Below are positions 26,322-34,400 of a stretch of 64,000 nucleotides of DNA, in pieces. Origin of the DNA: Delftia tsuruhatensis (GTDB lineage Bacteria > Pseudomonadota > Gammaproteobacteria > Burkholderiales > Burkholderiaceae_C); NCBI RefSeq assembly GCF_903815225.1, contig NZ_LR813084.1, positions 4,674,001 to 4,738,000 of the forward strand. The letters run 5' to 3'. The position numbers and the translations under genes are program-made. Every line of letters begins with the position of its first letter. The first letter of the stretch is position 1. The notes under the pieces were generated by a model that saw only the letters and a program-made list of their open reading frames with translations, had not been told where the DNA came from and searched no databases.

Positions 26322-27644
26322 CTACAACACCAGAATCGCCCGGAAGTCGTTCACGTTCGTGTGCGTAGGCCCGGTCACCACCAGATCCCCCAACGCATCA
26401 AAGAACCCATAGGCATCATTGCGATCCAGATACTCGGCAATCCGCATGCCCTGAGCCTGCGCCCGCTCCAGGGTATCGGGCGACACGCGCGCCCCCGCGT
26501 TGTCCTCCACGCCGTCGATGCCGTCGGTGTCGGCCGCCAGCGCCCAGACCTTGCCCTGCCCTTGCAGGGCCTGCGCCAGCCCCATGCAGAACTCGCCCGC
26601 GCGCCCGCCGCGCCCCTTGGGCGTGCCGGCCGGGCGCTGGCGGATGGTGACCGTGGTCTCGCCCCCGGACAGGATCACGCAGGGCCGCGCAAAGGGCTGG
26701 CCATGGCGCGCCACGGCACGGGCCAGGGCCGCATGGACCTTGCCCACCTCGCGCGACTCGCCCTCGATCTCGTCGGACAGCACATGGGCACGCAGGCCCG
26801 CCGCCTCGGCCACGCGCGCGGCCGCTTCCAGCGATTGCCGGGGCGTGGCGATCATGTGGACCTCGTGGCCCGCGAAGCGCGCGTCGCCAGGCTTGGGCGT
26901 CTCCAGTTCGCCGGCCTCCAGGGCGCGGCGCACGGATTCAGGGATGTCGATGCGGTAGCGCGCGAGGATGGCCAGCGCATCGGCGCAGCTGCTGGCATCC
27001 GGCACCGTGGGACCGCTGGCGATGACGGAAGGATCGTCGCCCGGCACATCGCTGATGGTCAGCGTGACCACGCGCGCAGGCGCGCAGGCCGCACCCAGGC
27101 GCCCGCCCTTGATGCGCGACAGGTGCTTGCGCACGCAGTTCATCTCGCCGATGGCCGCGCCGCTTTCCAGCAGGGCGCGGTTGATGCGCTGCTTTTCCTC
27201 CAGGTCGATGCCTTCGGCCGGCAGGGTCAGCAGGGCCGAGCCGCCACCCGAGATCAGGCACAGCACGAGGTCGTCCTCGGTCAGCCCCTCGGTCAGCGCC
27301 AGGATGCGCTCGGCGGCGGCCAGGCCTGCGGCATCGGGCACGGGGTGGGCCGCTTCGACCACCTCGATGCGCTGCGCCAGGCCCTCGGGGCGCGGCGGGA
27401 TGTGGTGGTAGCGCGTGACCACGAGGCCGGACAGCGGCGCGTCCGCTGGCCACAGCGCCTCCAACGCCTGGGCCATGGAGCCGCCGGCCTTGCCCGCGCC
27501 CAGCACCAGGGTGCGGCCCTTGGGAGGCTTTGGCAGGCATTGGGCCATGCTGTACAGGGGCTGCGCATCCTTGACCGCAGCGCGGTAGAGGTCGAGCAGA
27601 AAGGCTTGGGGATCGGTGAGGTGCAGGTCCGTGGTGCTGGTCAT
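26322..27644 (-). CDS. ttuD: Glycerate 2-kinase / hydroxypyruvate reductase (MOFRL family)
   Basis: A 440-residue GckA/TtuD-family protein with the N-terminal domain LVLGAGKAGGSMA and SGGGSALLTLP, and a C-terminal MOFRL domain (GGRAGEFCMGLA, ADTDGIDG). Members phosphorylate glycerate to 2-phosphoglycerate; older work calls TtuD a hydroxypyruvate reductase. ATG 27644 has GGAGAC upstream. It is the last gene of a run with the tartrate dehydrogenase and receptor genes, and supplies the exit from glyoxylate and tartrate to glycolysis. Confidence 0.88.
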   Translation of the reverse strand: MTSTTDLHLTDPQAFLLDLYRAAVKDAQPLYSMAQCLPKPPKGRTLVLGAGKAGGSMAQALEALWPADAPLSGLVVTRYHHIPPRPEGLAQRIEVVEAAHPVPDAAGLAAAERILALTEGLTEDDLVLCLISGGGSALLTLPAEGIDLEEKQRINRALLESGAAIGEMNCVRKHLSRIKGGRLGAACAPARVVTLTISDVPGDDPSVIASGPTVPDASSCADALAILARYRIDIPESVRRALEAGELETPKPGDARFAGHEVHMIATPRQSLEAAARVAEAAGLRAHVLSDEIEGESREVGKVHAALARAVARHGQPFARPCVILSGGETTVTIRQRPAGTPKGRGGRAGEFCMGLAQALQGQGKVWALAADTDGIDGVEDNAGARVSPDTLERAQAQGMRIAEYLDRNDAYGFFDALGDLVVTGPTHTNVNDFRAILVL

Positions 27645-27748
27645 GGTGTGTTGTCTCCGCCGGGCATTATGGAATTTCCTGCACCGGCGGTGGCATGCGG
27701 TCAAGTCACAACTGATTCGCCCGGCCTCGTTCCTCGCGCCAACTCCAC

Positions 27749-28717
27749 TCAATCCAGGGCCACCTTGGAGTCCTTCACCAGCCTGGCGAAGCGGTCGGTG
27801 TCGTCGCGGATCTGGCGCGCCATCTGCTCGGGCGATCCGCCGATGGGCTCGGCGCCTATCTCCTCCATCTTCCTGCGGAACTGCGGCGACTCGATGATGC
27901 GGTTCATGTCCGCACCCAGCCGCGCCAGCACCTGCCTGGGCGTGGCGGCCGGCGCCAGCACGCCGAACCAGGTGCCCATGTCGAAGCCCTTGAGGCCGGC
28001 CTCGTCCAGCGTGGGCACGTCGGGCAGGGCCACGGAGCGCCTGGCCGTGGTCACGGCCAGCGCGCGCAGCTTGCCGGCCTTGATGTGGGGCAGCACGGGC
28101 GTCACGGTATCGAAGGACATGGCGATCTGCCCGCCCAGCAGGTCCGTGGTCAGCGGACCACTGCCTTTGTACGGTATATGCAGCAGTTCCACGCCGCCCA
28201 GGGCCTCGAATTGCGCGCCGATCAGGTGCTGGCCCGTGCCGGCGCCGTTGGAGCCATAGGTCAGCTTGCCGGGCTGTGCCCGCGCCTGGGCCAGCAGCTC
28301 CTGCACGGTCTTGGCCGGCTGCTGGGGGTTGACCACCAGCACGTTGGGCACCACGGCGACCACGGTGATGGGCGCCAGGTCCTTCTGGAAGTCATAGCCC
28401 AGCCTGCGGTACACGCTGGTGGCGATGGTGTGGTGCACGGCGCCCATGAGCAGGGTGTAGCCATCGGGTTTGGCCTTGGCCACATGGTCGGCGCCCAGGG
28501 TGGCGCCCGCGCCCGGGCGGTTTTCCACGACCACGGGCTGGCCCAGGCTTTTGGACAGCTCCTGGCCCAGGGCACGCGCCAGCACGTCGGTGGTGCCGCC
28601 TGCGGGGAACGGCACGATGAGGTTGACGGGGCGCGCCGGCCAGGCCTGGGCCCATGCGGCGGGGATGGTGGCGGCGGCCAGCGCGCATGCGGCGGCGGCT
28701 TTGGTGATGCACTTCAT
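27749..28717 (-). CDS. Bug-type tripartite tricarboxylate transporter receptor
   Basis: A 322-residue secreted binding protein with a signal peptide ending AAWAQA, the Bug motif PVNLIVPFPAGGTTD and GYDFQKDLAPIT. Bug proteins capture carboxylates for TctAB carriers. Placed between tartrate dehydrogenase and glycerate kinase genes, it may bind tartrate, glycerate or a similar hydroxy acid. No tctA or tctB is nearby, the usual situation for the many orphan Bug receptors of this group. AGGAGAC precedes ATG 28717. Confidence 0.9.
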   Translation of the reverse strand: MKCITKAAAACALAAATIPAAWAQAWPARPVNLIVPFPAGGTTDVLARALGQELSKSLGQPVVVENRPGAGATLGADHVAKAKPDGYTLLMGAVHHTIATSVYRRLGYDFQKDLAPITVVAVVPNVLVVNPQQPAKTVQELLAQARAQPGKLTYGSNGAGTGQHLIGAQFEALGGVELLHIPYKGSGPLTTDLLGGQIAMSFDTVTPVLPHIKAGKLRALAVTTARRSVALPDVPTLDEAGLKGFDMGTWFGVLAPAATPRQVLARLGADMNRIIESPQFRRKMEEIGAEPIGGSPEQMARQIRDDTDRFARLVKDSKVALD

Positions 28718-28769
28718 GGCTTGTCTCCTGTCTGTTCTGTTGTTTGTTATCGGACCATGCAGCGCACGC

Positions 28770-29864
28770 TCAGGCAGGCACAGGCTCGGCCACCGGTGCG
28801 CGCAGCCGGGCGCAGACCGCATCGGTCACCTGCTGCGTGGTCGCCTTGCCACCCAGGTCGCGCGTGTGCAGCGCGCCATCGGCGGTGACCTGCTCCACCG
28901 CCTGCATCAGGCGTTGCGCGGCGCGCTGCTCGCCCAGGTGCTCCAGCAGCATCACGCAGCTCCAGAAGGTGCCGACCGGATTGGCCAGGCCCTGGCCCAT
29001 GATGTCGAAGGCCGAGCCGTGGATGGGCTCGAACATGCTGGGGTAGCGGCGCTCGGGGTCGATGTTGCCCGTGGGCGCGATGCCCAGGCTGCCGGCCAGT
29101 GCGGCGGCCAGGTCGCTGAGGATGTCGGCATGCAGGTTGGTGGCGACGATGGTGTCCAGCGTGGCGGGCCGGTTGACCATGCGCGCCGTGGCCGCGTCCA
29201 CCAGTTCCTTGTCCCAGCGCACGTCGGGGAACTCGGCGGCCACCTGCACGGCGATCTCGTCCCACATCACCATGGCGTGGCGCTGGGCATTGGACTTGGT
29301 GATCACCGTCAGCAGCTTGCGCGGCCGCGATTGCGCCAGGCGAAAGGCGAAGCGCATGATGCGCTCCACGCCCGCGCGGGTCATCATGCTCACGTCGGTG
29401 GCGACCTCGATGGGATGGCCCTGGTGGGCGCGGCCGCCCACGCCCGCGTATTCGCCTTCGGAGTTCTCGCGCACGATGACCCAGTCCAGGTCCCGGGGCG
29501 TGCAGCGCTTGAGCGGCGCATCGATGCCGGGCAGGATGCGCGTGGGACGCACATTGGCGTACTGGTCGAACCCCTGGCAGATCTTCAGCCGCAGGCCCCA
29601 CAGCGTCACATGGTCGGGAATGTGCGGATCGCCGGCCGAGCCGAACAGGATGGCGTCCTTGTCGCGCAGCGCGTCCAGGCCGTCGGCGGGCATCATCTCG
29701 CCATGGGCGCGGTACCAGTCGCCGCCCCAGCCGTAGCTGGTGAAGTCGAAGCCCAGGTCGGGCTGGGTATCGGCCAGCGCCTGCAAGACGGTCTGCCCCG
29801 CAGGCACCACTTCCTTGCCGATGCCATCGCCGGGGATGCAGGCGATGCGATAGGTCTTGCTCAT
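28770..29864 (-). CDS. ttuC: Tartrate dehydrogenase / beta-decarboxylating dehydrogenase
   Basis: A 364-residue isopropylmalate-dehydrogenase-family protein (IACIPGDGIGKEVVPAG; NSEGEYAGVGG; FEPIHGSAFDIMGQG). The GEYAGVGGR stretch and the operon with a MOFRL kinase point to TtuC-type tartrate dehydrogenase, which oxidises tartrate or D-malate, or decarboxylates tartrate to glycerate. AAGGAG precedes ATG 29864. It is the first gene of the three-gene minus-strand operon and is divergent from a LysR gene. D-malate dehydrogenase is the main alternative. Confidence 0.88.
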   Translation of the reverse strand: MSKTYRIACIPGDGIGKEVVPAGQTVLQALADTQPDLGFDFTSYGWGGDWYRAHGEMMPADGLDALRDKDAILFGSAGDPHIPDHVTLWGLRLKICQGFDQYANVRPTRILPGIDAPLKRCTPRDLDWVIVRENSEGEYAGVGGRAHQGHPIEVATDVSMMTRAGVERIMRFAFRLAQSRPRKLLTVITKSNAQRHAMVMWDEIAVQVAAEFPDVRWDKELVDAATARMVNRPATLDTIVATNLHADILSDLAAALAGSLGIAPTGNIDPERRYPSMFEPIHGSAFDIMGQGLANPVGTFWSCVMLLEHLGEQRAAQRLMQAVEQVTADGALHTRDLGGKATTQQVTDAVCARLRAPVAEPVPA

Positions 29865-29960
29865 GTACGGACTCCTTGGATGGTTGTATGGAAGGCAGGC
29901 CATGCAGACACATGGCCCTGTCCGTGAATCTATCGATGGAACCCCGTGCGGAACGCCTCT

Positions 29961-29994
29961 AAAGTGATGGCATTGTTCACTTTGGTTCAACAAT
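29961..29994. promoter_or_regulatory. Overlapping inverted repeats at the LysR start codon
   Basis: AAAGTGA-N9-TCACTTT (29961-29983) and ATTGTT-N11-AACAAT (29972-29994) overlap. The second ends inside the ATG of the LysR gene at 29993. Both are candidate autoregulatory and activation sites for the ttuC promoter. Confidence 0.5.
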
Positions 29995-30907
29995 GAGCAC
30001 ACCTGCCTCGGCGCCATCGGAGATGGCTTTCTTCAGCCTGCTGGCGCGCTGCGCCAGCCTGTCGGCCACGGCCCGTGAGCTGGGCATCACCACCCCGGCG
30101 GCCAGCCGGCGCCTGTCCCAGCTGGAGGCGCGGCTGGGCGTGCAACTGGTCAGCCGCACCACGCGGCGCCTGGGCCTGACCGAGGAAGGCCAGACCTACC
30201 TGGCGCATGCCCGGCGCATCCTGGGCGAGATCGAGGCCATGGAGCAGGCCGTGTCCGGCCTGCGCACCGACCCGCAGGGCCTGCTGCGCGTCAATGCCAC
30301 GCTGGGCTTCGGGCGCAGCCACATCGCGCCGCTGATCACCAGCTTCGTGCGCCGGCATCCGCAGATCCAGGTGCAGCTGCAGCTGTCGGCCTCGCCCCCG
30401 GCCCTGGTGGACGACAGCTTCGACCTGTGCATCCGCTTCGGCGAGCCGCCCGATGCGCGCGTCATCGCCAGGCGCCTGGCGCCCAACCGGCGCCTGCTGT
30501 GTGCCGCCCCCACCTACCTGGCGCGGCATGGAACGCCGGCCACGCCCGGGGAACTCTCGCGGCATGACTGCATCGATATCCGCCAGGGTGATGAGGCCCA
30601 TGGCATCTGGCGCTTCAGCCGTGGCCGCAAGGCCGAAGCCATCCGCCTGCGCGACAGCCTGAGCACCAACGACGGCGAGATCGCCGTCAGCTGGGCGCTG
30701 GCGGGCCTGGGCATCGTCATGCGTGCCGAATGGGACATCGCGCGCTACCTGCGTAGCGGCCGCCTGGTGCAGGTGCTGGCCGACTACGCCACGCCGCCGG
30801 CCGACATCCACGTGGTCTATCCGCAGCGCCATGTGGCCACCCGCCGCGTGCAGGCCTTCGTGGAGCACCTGGCCCAGCATTTCGACGGCGCATCGCCGAA
30901 ATTCTGA
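29993..30907 (+). CDS. LysR-family regulator, divergent from the tartrate-type operon
   Basis: A 304-residue LysR protein with helix-turn-helix LSATARELGITTPAASRRLS and an effector-binding domain. It is divergent from ttuC across 128 bp with overlapping palindromes, so control of ttuC-bug-ttuD is likely. The start codon lies inside one palindrome, and no ribosome site is evident before it. Confidence 0.87.
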   Translation: MSTPASAPSEMAFFSLLARCASLSATARELGITTPAASRRLSQLEARLGVQLVSRTTRRLGLTEEGQTYLAHARRILGEIEAMEQAVSGLRTDPQGLLRVNATLGFGRSHIAPLITSFVRRHPQIQVQLQLSASPPALVDDSFDLCIRFGEPPDARVIARRLAPNRRLLCAAPTYLARHGTPATPGELSRHDCIDIRQGDEAHGIWRFSRGRKAEAIRLRDSLSTNDGEIAVSWALAGLGIVMRAEWDIARYLRSGRLVQVLADYATPPADIHVVYPQRHVATRRVQAFVEHLAQHFDGASPKF

Positions 30908-30950
30908 GTGCCGTATGCGGGGAAACTCCAATGAACCAGTAGACAGAAAC

Positions 30951-30982
30951 TGTATACAACTCTTGTGGGCAGCCGCTATGAT
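30951..30982. promoter_or_regulatory. Purine-regulon operator, copy C, and promoter of the GntR gene
   Basis: TGTATACA at 30951-30958, with right flank ACTCTTGTG, matches the other three copies. A TATGAT -10 lies at 30977-30982; 17 bp upstream the -35 region falls in the operator, so bound repressor would block polymerase. Initiation would be at about 30989, the A of the ATG, implying a leaderless autoregulated mRNA. Confidence 0.65.
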
Positions 30983-30988
30983 GGCTGC

Positions 30989-31666
30989 ATGGAGACTTCC
31001 ACCACCAGTTTCATTGTCGAGAGCCTGACCCGGGCCATCGTCGAACACCGCCTGCTGCCCGGCACCAAGCTGGCCGAGCAAAAGCTGGCCGACCATTTCG
31101 GCGTCTCGCGCACCCTGGTGCGCCAGGCGCTGTTCCAGCTGTCGCAAAACCGCCTGATCCGGCTCGAGCCCGCGCGTGGGGCTTTCGTGGCCACGCCCTC
31201 GGTGGACGAGGCGCGCCAGGTCTTCGCCGTGCGCCGCATGCTCGAAGCCGAGATGGTGCGCGCCTTCATCGCCCAGAGCACGCCGGCCAAGATCCGCGCG
31301 CTCAGGCAGCACGTCGCGGCCGAGAAAAAGGCCATGGACGGCAACGATGTCGGCCAGCGCACCGAGCTGCTCGGAGACTTTCACGTGCGCATGGCCGAGC
31401 TCATGGGCAACGAGGTCCTGGCCCAGTTGCTGGGCGAGCTGATCTCGCGCTGCGCGCTGATCACGCTGATGTACCAGTCCAGCACCGCCGCCGAGCACTC
31501 GCATGAAGAGCACTCCGAGATCGTGTCGGCCCTGGCCGGCGGCGACGCCGACCACGCCGTGCAGCTCATGCAGCAGCACCTGGACCACGTGGAGGCCGGC
31601 CTGACCTTCGACCGCGACATGCCGACCAGCGACCTTTCGATGGCTCTTTCTTCCGTATCCGCATGA
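30989..31666 (+). CDS. GntR/FCD-family regulator, likely master regulator of purine catabolism
   Basis: A 225-residue FadR-subfamily GntR protein with winged helix LAEQKLADHFGVSRTLVRQA and a C-terminal FCD domain containing metal-ligand-type residues (ELLGDFHVRMAEL; EEHSEIVSAL). ATG 30989 is chosen over an upstream GTG (30965) that would overlap the promoter. Its stop overlaps the puuE start (ATGA), so it is the first gene of the ureide operon. FCD regulators typically bind TGTATACA-type palindromes, found here before four purine loci. An effector such as urate or allantoin is plausible. Confidence 0.88.
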   Translation: METSTTSFIVESLTRAIVEHRLLPGTKLAEQKLADHFGVSRTLVRQALFQLSQNRLIRLEPARGAFVATPSVDEARQVFAVRRMLEAEMVRAFIAQSTPAKIRALRQHVAAEKKAMDGNDVGQRTELLGDFHVRMAELMGNEVLAQLLGELISRCALITLMYQSSTAAEHSHEEHSEIVSALAGGDADHAVQLMQQHLDHVEAGLTFDRDMPTSDLSMALSSVSA

Positions 31667-32619
31667 CTTACGACGCCACAGCCCCCTATCCCCGCGACCT
31701 GATCGGCTACGGTCGCACGCCCCCGCACGCCCGCTGGCCCGGACAGGCCCGCGTGGCCGTGCAGTTCGTGCTCAACTACGAAGAGGGCGGCGAGAACTGC
31801 GTGCTGCACGGCGATGCCGCCAGCGAGCAGTTCCTCTCCGAGATGTTCAATCCGGCCGCCTATCCCGAGCGCCACATGAGCATGGAGGGCATCTATGAAT
31901 ACGGCTCGCGTGCCGGCGTCTGGCGCATCCTGCGCGAGTTCGAGAAGCGCGGCCTGCCGCTGACCGTGTTCGGCGTGGCCACGGCGCTGCAAAAGCACCG
32001 CGAACTGGCCCAGGCCTTCGCCGAGCTGGGCCATGAAGTGGCCTGCCACGGCCTCAAGTGGATCCACTACCAGAACATTCCCGCCGATGTGGAGCGCGCC
32101 CACATGCAGCAGTGCATGGAGATCTTCGGCGAGCTGTACGGCCACGACGGCGACCATGGCCTGGGCTGGTACACGGGCCGCGACAGCCCCAACACCCACC
32201 GCCTGGTGGCCGACGACGGCCGCTTCACCTACGACAGCGACTACTACGGCGACGACCTGCCCTTCTGGATGAAGGTGCAAAAGAGCGACGGCGGCACGCA
32301 CAGCCAGCTCATCGTGCCCTATACGCTGGACTGCAACGACATGCGCTTCGCCCTGCCCCAGGGCTACTCGCACGCCGACCCGTTCTTCCAGTACCTGAAG
32401 GACACGTTCGACGCCCTCTACGCCGAGGGCGATCCGGCAGGCGACGACGCCCCCAAGATGATGAGCATAGGCATGCACTGCCGCCTGCTGGGCCGTCCCG
32501 GGCGCATCACGGCGCTGCAGCGCTTTCTGGACCACATCCAGCAGCATGACAAGGTCTGGGTCTGCCGCCGCATCGACCTCGCGCGCCACTGGGCACACAA
32601 CCACCCCGACAAGGAATGA
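31663..32619 (+). CDS. puuE: Allantoinase PuuE (polysaccharide-deacetylase fold)
   Basis: A 318-residue protein with the NodB-like barrel of cofactor-independent PuuE allantoinases (VQFVLNYEEGGENCVLHGD; EVACHGLKWIHYQN; DSDYYGDDLPFW). It hydrolyses allantoin to allantoate. The start overlaps the GntR stop by 4 bp and its stop is adjacent to the next start, so the genes are translationally coupled. Confidence 0.95.
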   Translation: MTYDATAPYPRDLIGYGRTPPHARWPGQARVAVQFVLNYEEGGENCVLHGDAASEQFLSEMFNPAAYPERHMSMEGIYEYGSRAGVWRILREFEKRGLPLTVFGVATALQKHRELAQAFAELGHEVACHGLKWIHYQNIPADVERAHMQQCMEIFGELYGHDGDHGLGWYTGRDSPNTHRLVADDGRFTYDSDYYGDDLPFWMKVQKSDGGTHSQLIVPYTLDCNDMRFALPQGYSHADPFFQYLKDTFDALYAEGDPAGDDAPKMMSIGMHCRLLGRPGRITALQRFLDHIQQHDKVWVCRRIDLARHWAHNHPDKE

Positions 32620-32624
32620 CGAGC

Positions 32625-34400
32625 ATGGCTCTGACGCTGGAACAATTGAATGGAGCCGACCTGGCCACCGCCACCGGTCTGCTGGACGGCCTGTACGAGC
32701 ACTCTCCCTGGATCGCCGAAGCCGCGCTGGCCCGACGCCCCTTCCGCTCGCTGGCCCAGATCAAGTACGCCATGGCCCAGGTGCTGGACAAGGCGCCCGT
32801 GCAGGCCAAGCTCGACCTGATCCGCGCCCACCCGGAGCTGGCCGGCAAGGCCATGGAGACGAACACGCTCACGGCCGAATCGACCAATGAGCAGAACAAG
32901 GCCGGCCTGACACGCTGCACGCCCGAGGAGCTGGAGCACATCCGCAAGCTCAACGCCGAATACGGCAAGCGCTTCGGCTTCCCCTTCATCCTGGCCGTGC
33001 GCGGCCCGCGCGGCACCGGCCTGGCCAAGGCCGAGATCATCGAGACCTTCGAGCGCCGCCTGCACAACCACCCCGACTTCGAGCTGGGCGAGGCGCTGCG
33101 CAACATCCACCGCATCGCCGAGATCCGCCTGAACGACAAGTTCGGCTACACGCCCGAGCTGGGCAACGATGTCTGGGACTGGCAGGAAAAGCTGGCCCAG
33201 CACAGCGACCCCGGCTATGCCGAAAAGGGCCAGCTCACCGTCACCTACCTGACCGATGCCCACCGCGCCTGCGCCCAGCGCATCAGCCACTGGATGCGCG
33301 ACTGCGGCTTCGACGAGGTCGAGATCGACGCCGTGGGCAACGTCGTGGGCCGCTACAAGGCGGCCACCGACGATGCCAAGACCCTGCTGACCGGCAGCCA
33401 CTACGACACCGTGCGCAACGGCGGCAAGTACGACGGCCGCCTGGGCATCTTCGTGCCCATGGCCTGCGTGCGCGAGCTGCACCGCCAGGGCAGGCGCCTG
33501 CCGTTCCACATCGAGGTCGTGGGCTTTTCCGAAGAGGAAGGCCAGCGCTACAAGGCCACCTTCCTGGGCTCGGGCGCACTGATCGGCGACTTCAAGCAGG
33601 AGTGGCTGGAGCAAAAGGACGCCGACGGCATCACCCTGCGCGAGGCCATGCAGCACGCCGGTCTGTGCATAGACGACATCCCCAAACTGCAGCGCGATCC
33701 GGCCCGCTACCTGGGCTTCATCGAGGTGCACATCGAACAGGGCCCCGTGCTCAACGAGCTGGACATCCCGCTGGGCATCGTCACCTCGATCAACGGCAGC
33801 GCGCGCTACATCTGCGAGATGATCGGCATGGCCAGCCATGCAGGCACCACGCCCATGGACCGCCGCCGCGACGCCGCCGCCGGCGTGGCCGAGCTGTCGC
33901 TGTACATCGAAAAGCGCGCCGCGCGCGACGGCACCTCGGTGGCCACCATGGGCCAGCTCCACGTGCCCAGCGGCTCGGTCAACGTCGTGCCCGGCCGCTG
34001 CCAGTTCAGCCTGGACCTGCGCGCGCCCACCAACGAGCAGCGCGACGCCATGGTGACCGACATCCTGGCCGAGCTGGACGCCATCGCCCAGCGCCGCGGC
34101 CTGCGCTACACCACCGAGCTGGCCATGAAGGCCGCCGCCGCGCCCAGCGCGCCCGAATGGCAAAAGCGCTGGGAAACCGCCGTGGACGCCCTGGGAGTGC
34201 CTTTGTTCCGCATGCCCAGCGGCGCCGGCCACGATGCCATGAAGATCCACGAAATCATGCCCCAGGCCATGCTGTTCGTGCGCGGGCTGAACGCCGGCAT
34301 CAGCCACAACCCGCTGGAAAGCTCCACTGCCGACGACATGCAGCTGTCCGTCGACGCCTTCTCCCACGTACTGAACCAGCTGGCCCAAGAGCAGCAATGA
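32625..34400 (+). CDS. uraD-allC: Fused OHCU decarboxylase (UraD) and allantoate amidohydrolase
   Basis: A 591-residue two-domain enzyme. Residues 1-165 are UraD, with catalytic His69 in RAHPELAGK, converting OHCU to S-allantoin. Residues about 175-590 are an M20 allantoate amidohydrolase, with metal ligands in GSHYDTV (His259, Asp261), then VGFSEEEG, VHIEQGP and SGAGHDAM, ending GISHNPLE. ATG 32625 lies 9 bp after AAGGA; an ATG at 32616 abuts it. The two activities flank PuuE in the pathway, so the fusion brackets its co-transcribed partner. Confidence 0.93.
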   Translation: MALTLEQLNGADLATATGLLDGLYEHSPWIAEAALARRPFRSLAQIKYAMAQVLDKAPVQAKLDLIRAHPELAGKAMETNTLTAESTNEQNKAGLTRCTPEELEHIRKLNAEYGKRFGFPFILAVRGPRGTGLAKAEIIETFERRLHNHPDFELGEALRNIHRIAEIRLNDKFGYTPELGNDVWDWQEKLAQHSDPGYAEKGQLTVTYLTDAHRACAQRISHWMRDCGFDEVEIDAVGNVVGRYKAATDDAKTLLTGSHYDTVRNGGKYDGRLGIFVPMACVRELHRQGRRLPFHIEVVGFSEEEGQRYKATFLGSGALIGDFKQEWLEQKDADGITLREAMQHAGLCIDDIPKLQRDPARYLGFIEVHIEQGPVLNELDIPLGIVTSINGSARYICEMIGMASHAGTTPMDRRRDAAAGVAELSLYIEKRAARDGTSVATMGQLHVPSGSVNVVPGRCQFSLDLRAPTNEQRDAMVTDILAELDAIAQRRGLRYTTELAMKAAAAPSAPEWQKRWETAVDALGVPLFRMPSGAGHDAMKIHEIMPQAMLFVRGLNAGISHNPLESSTADDMQLSVDAFSHVLNQLAQEQQ

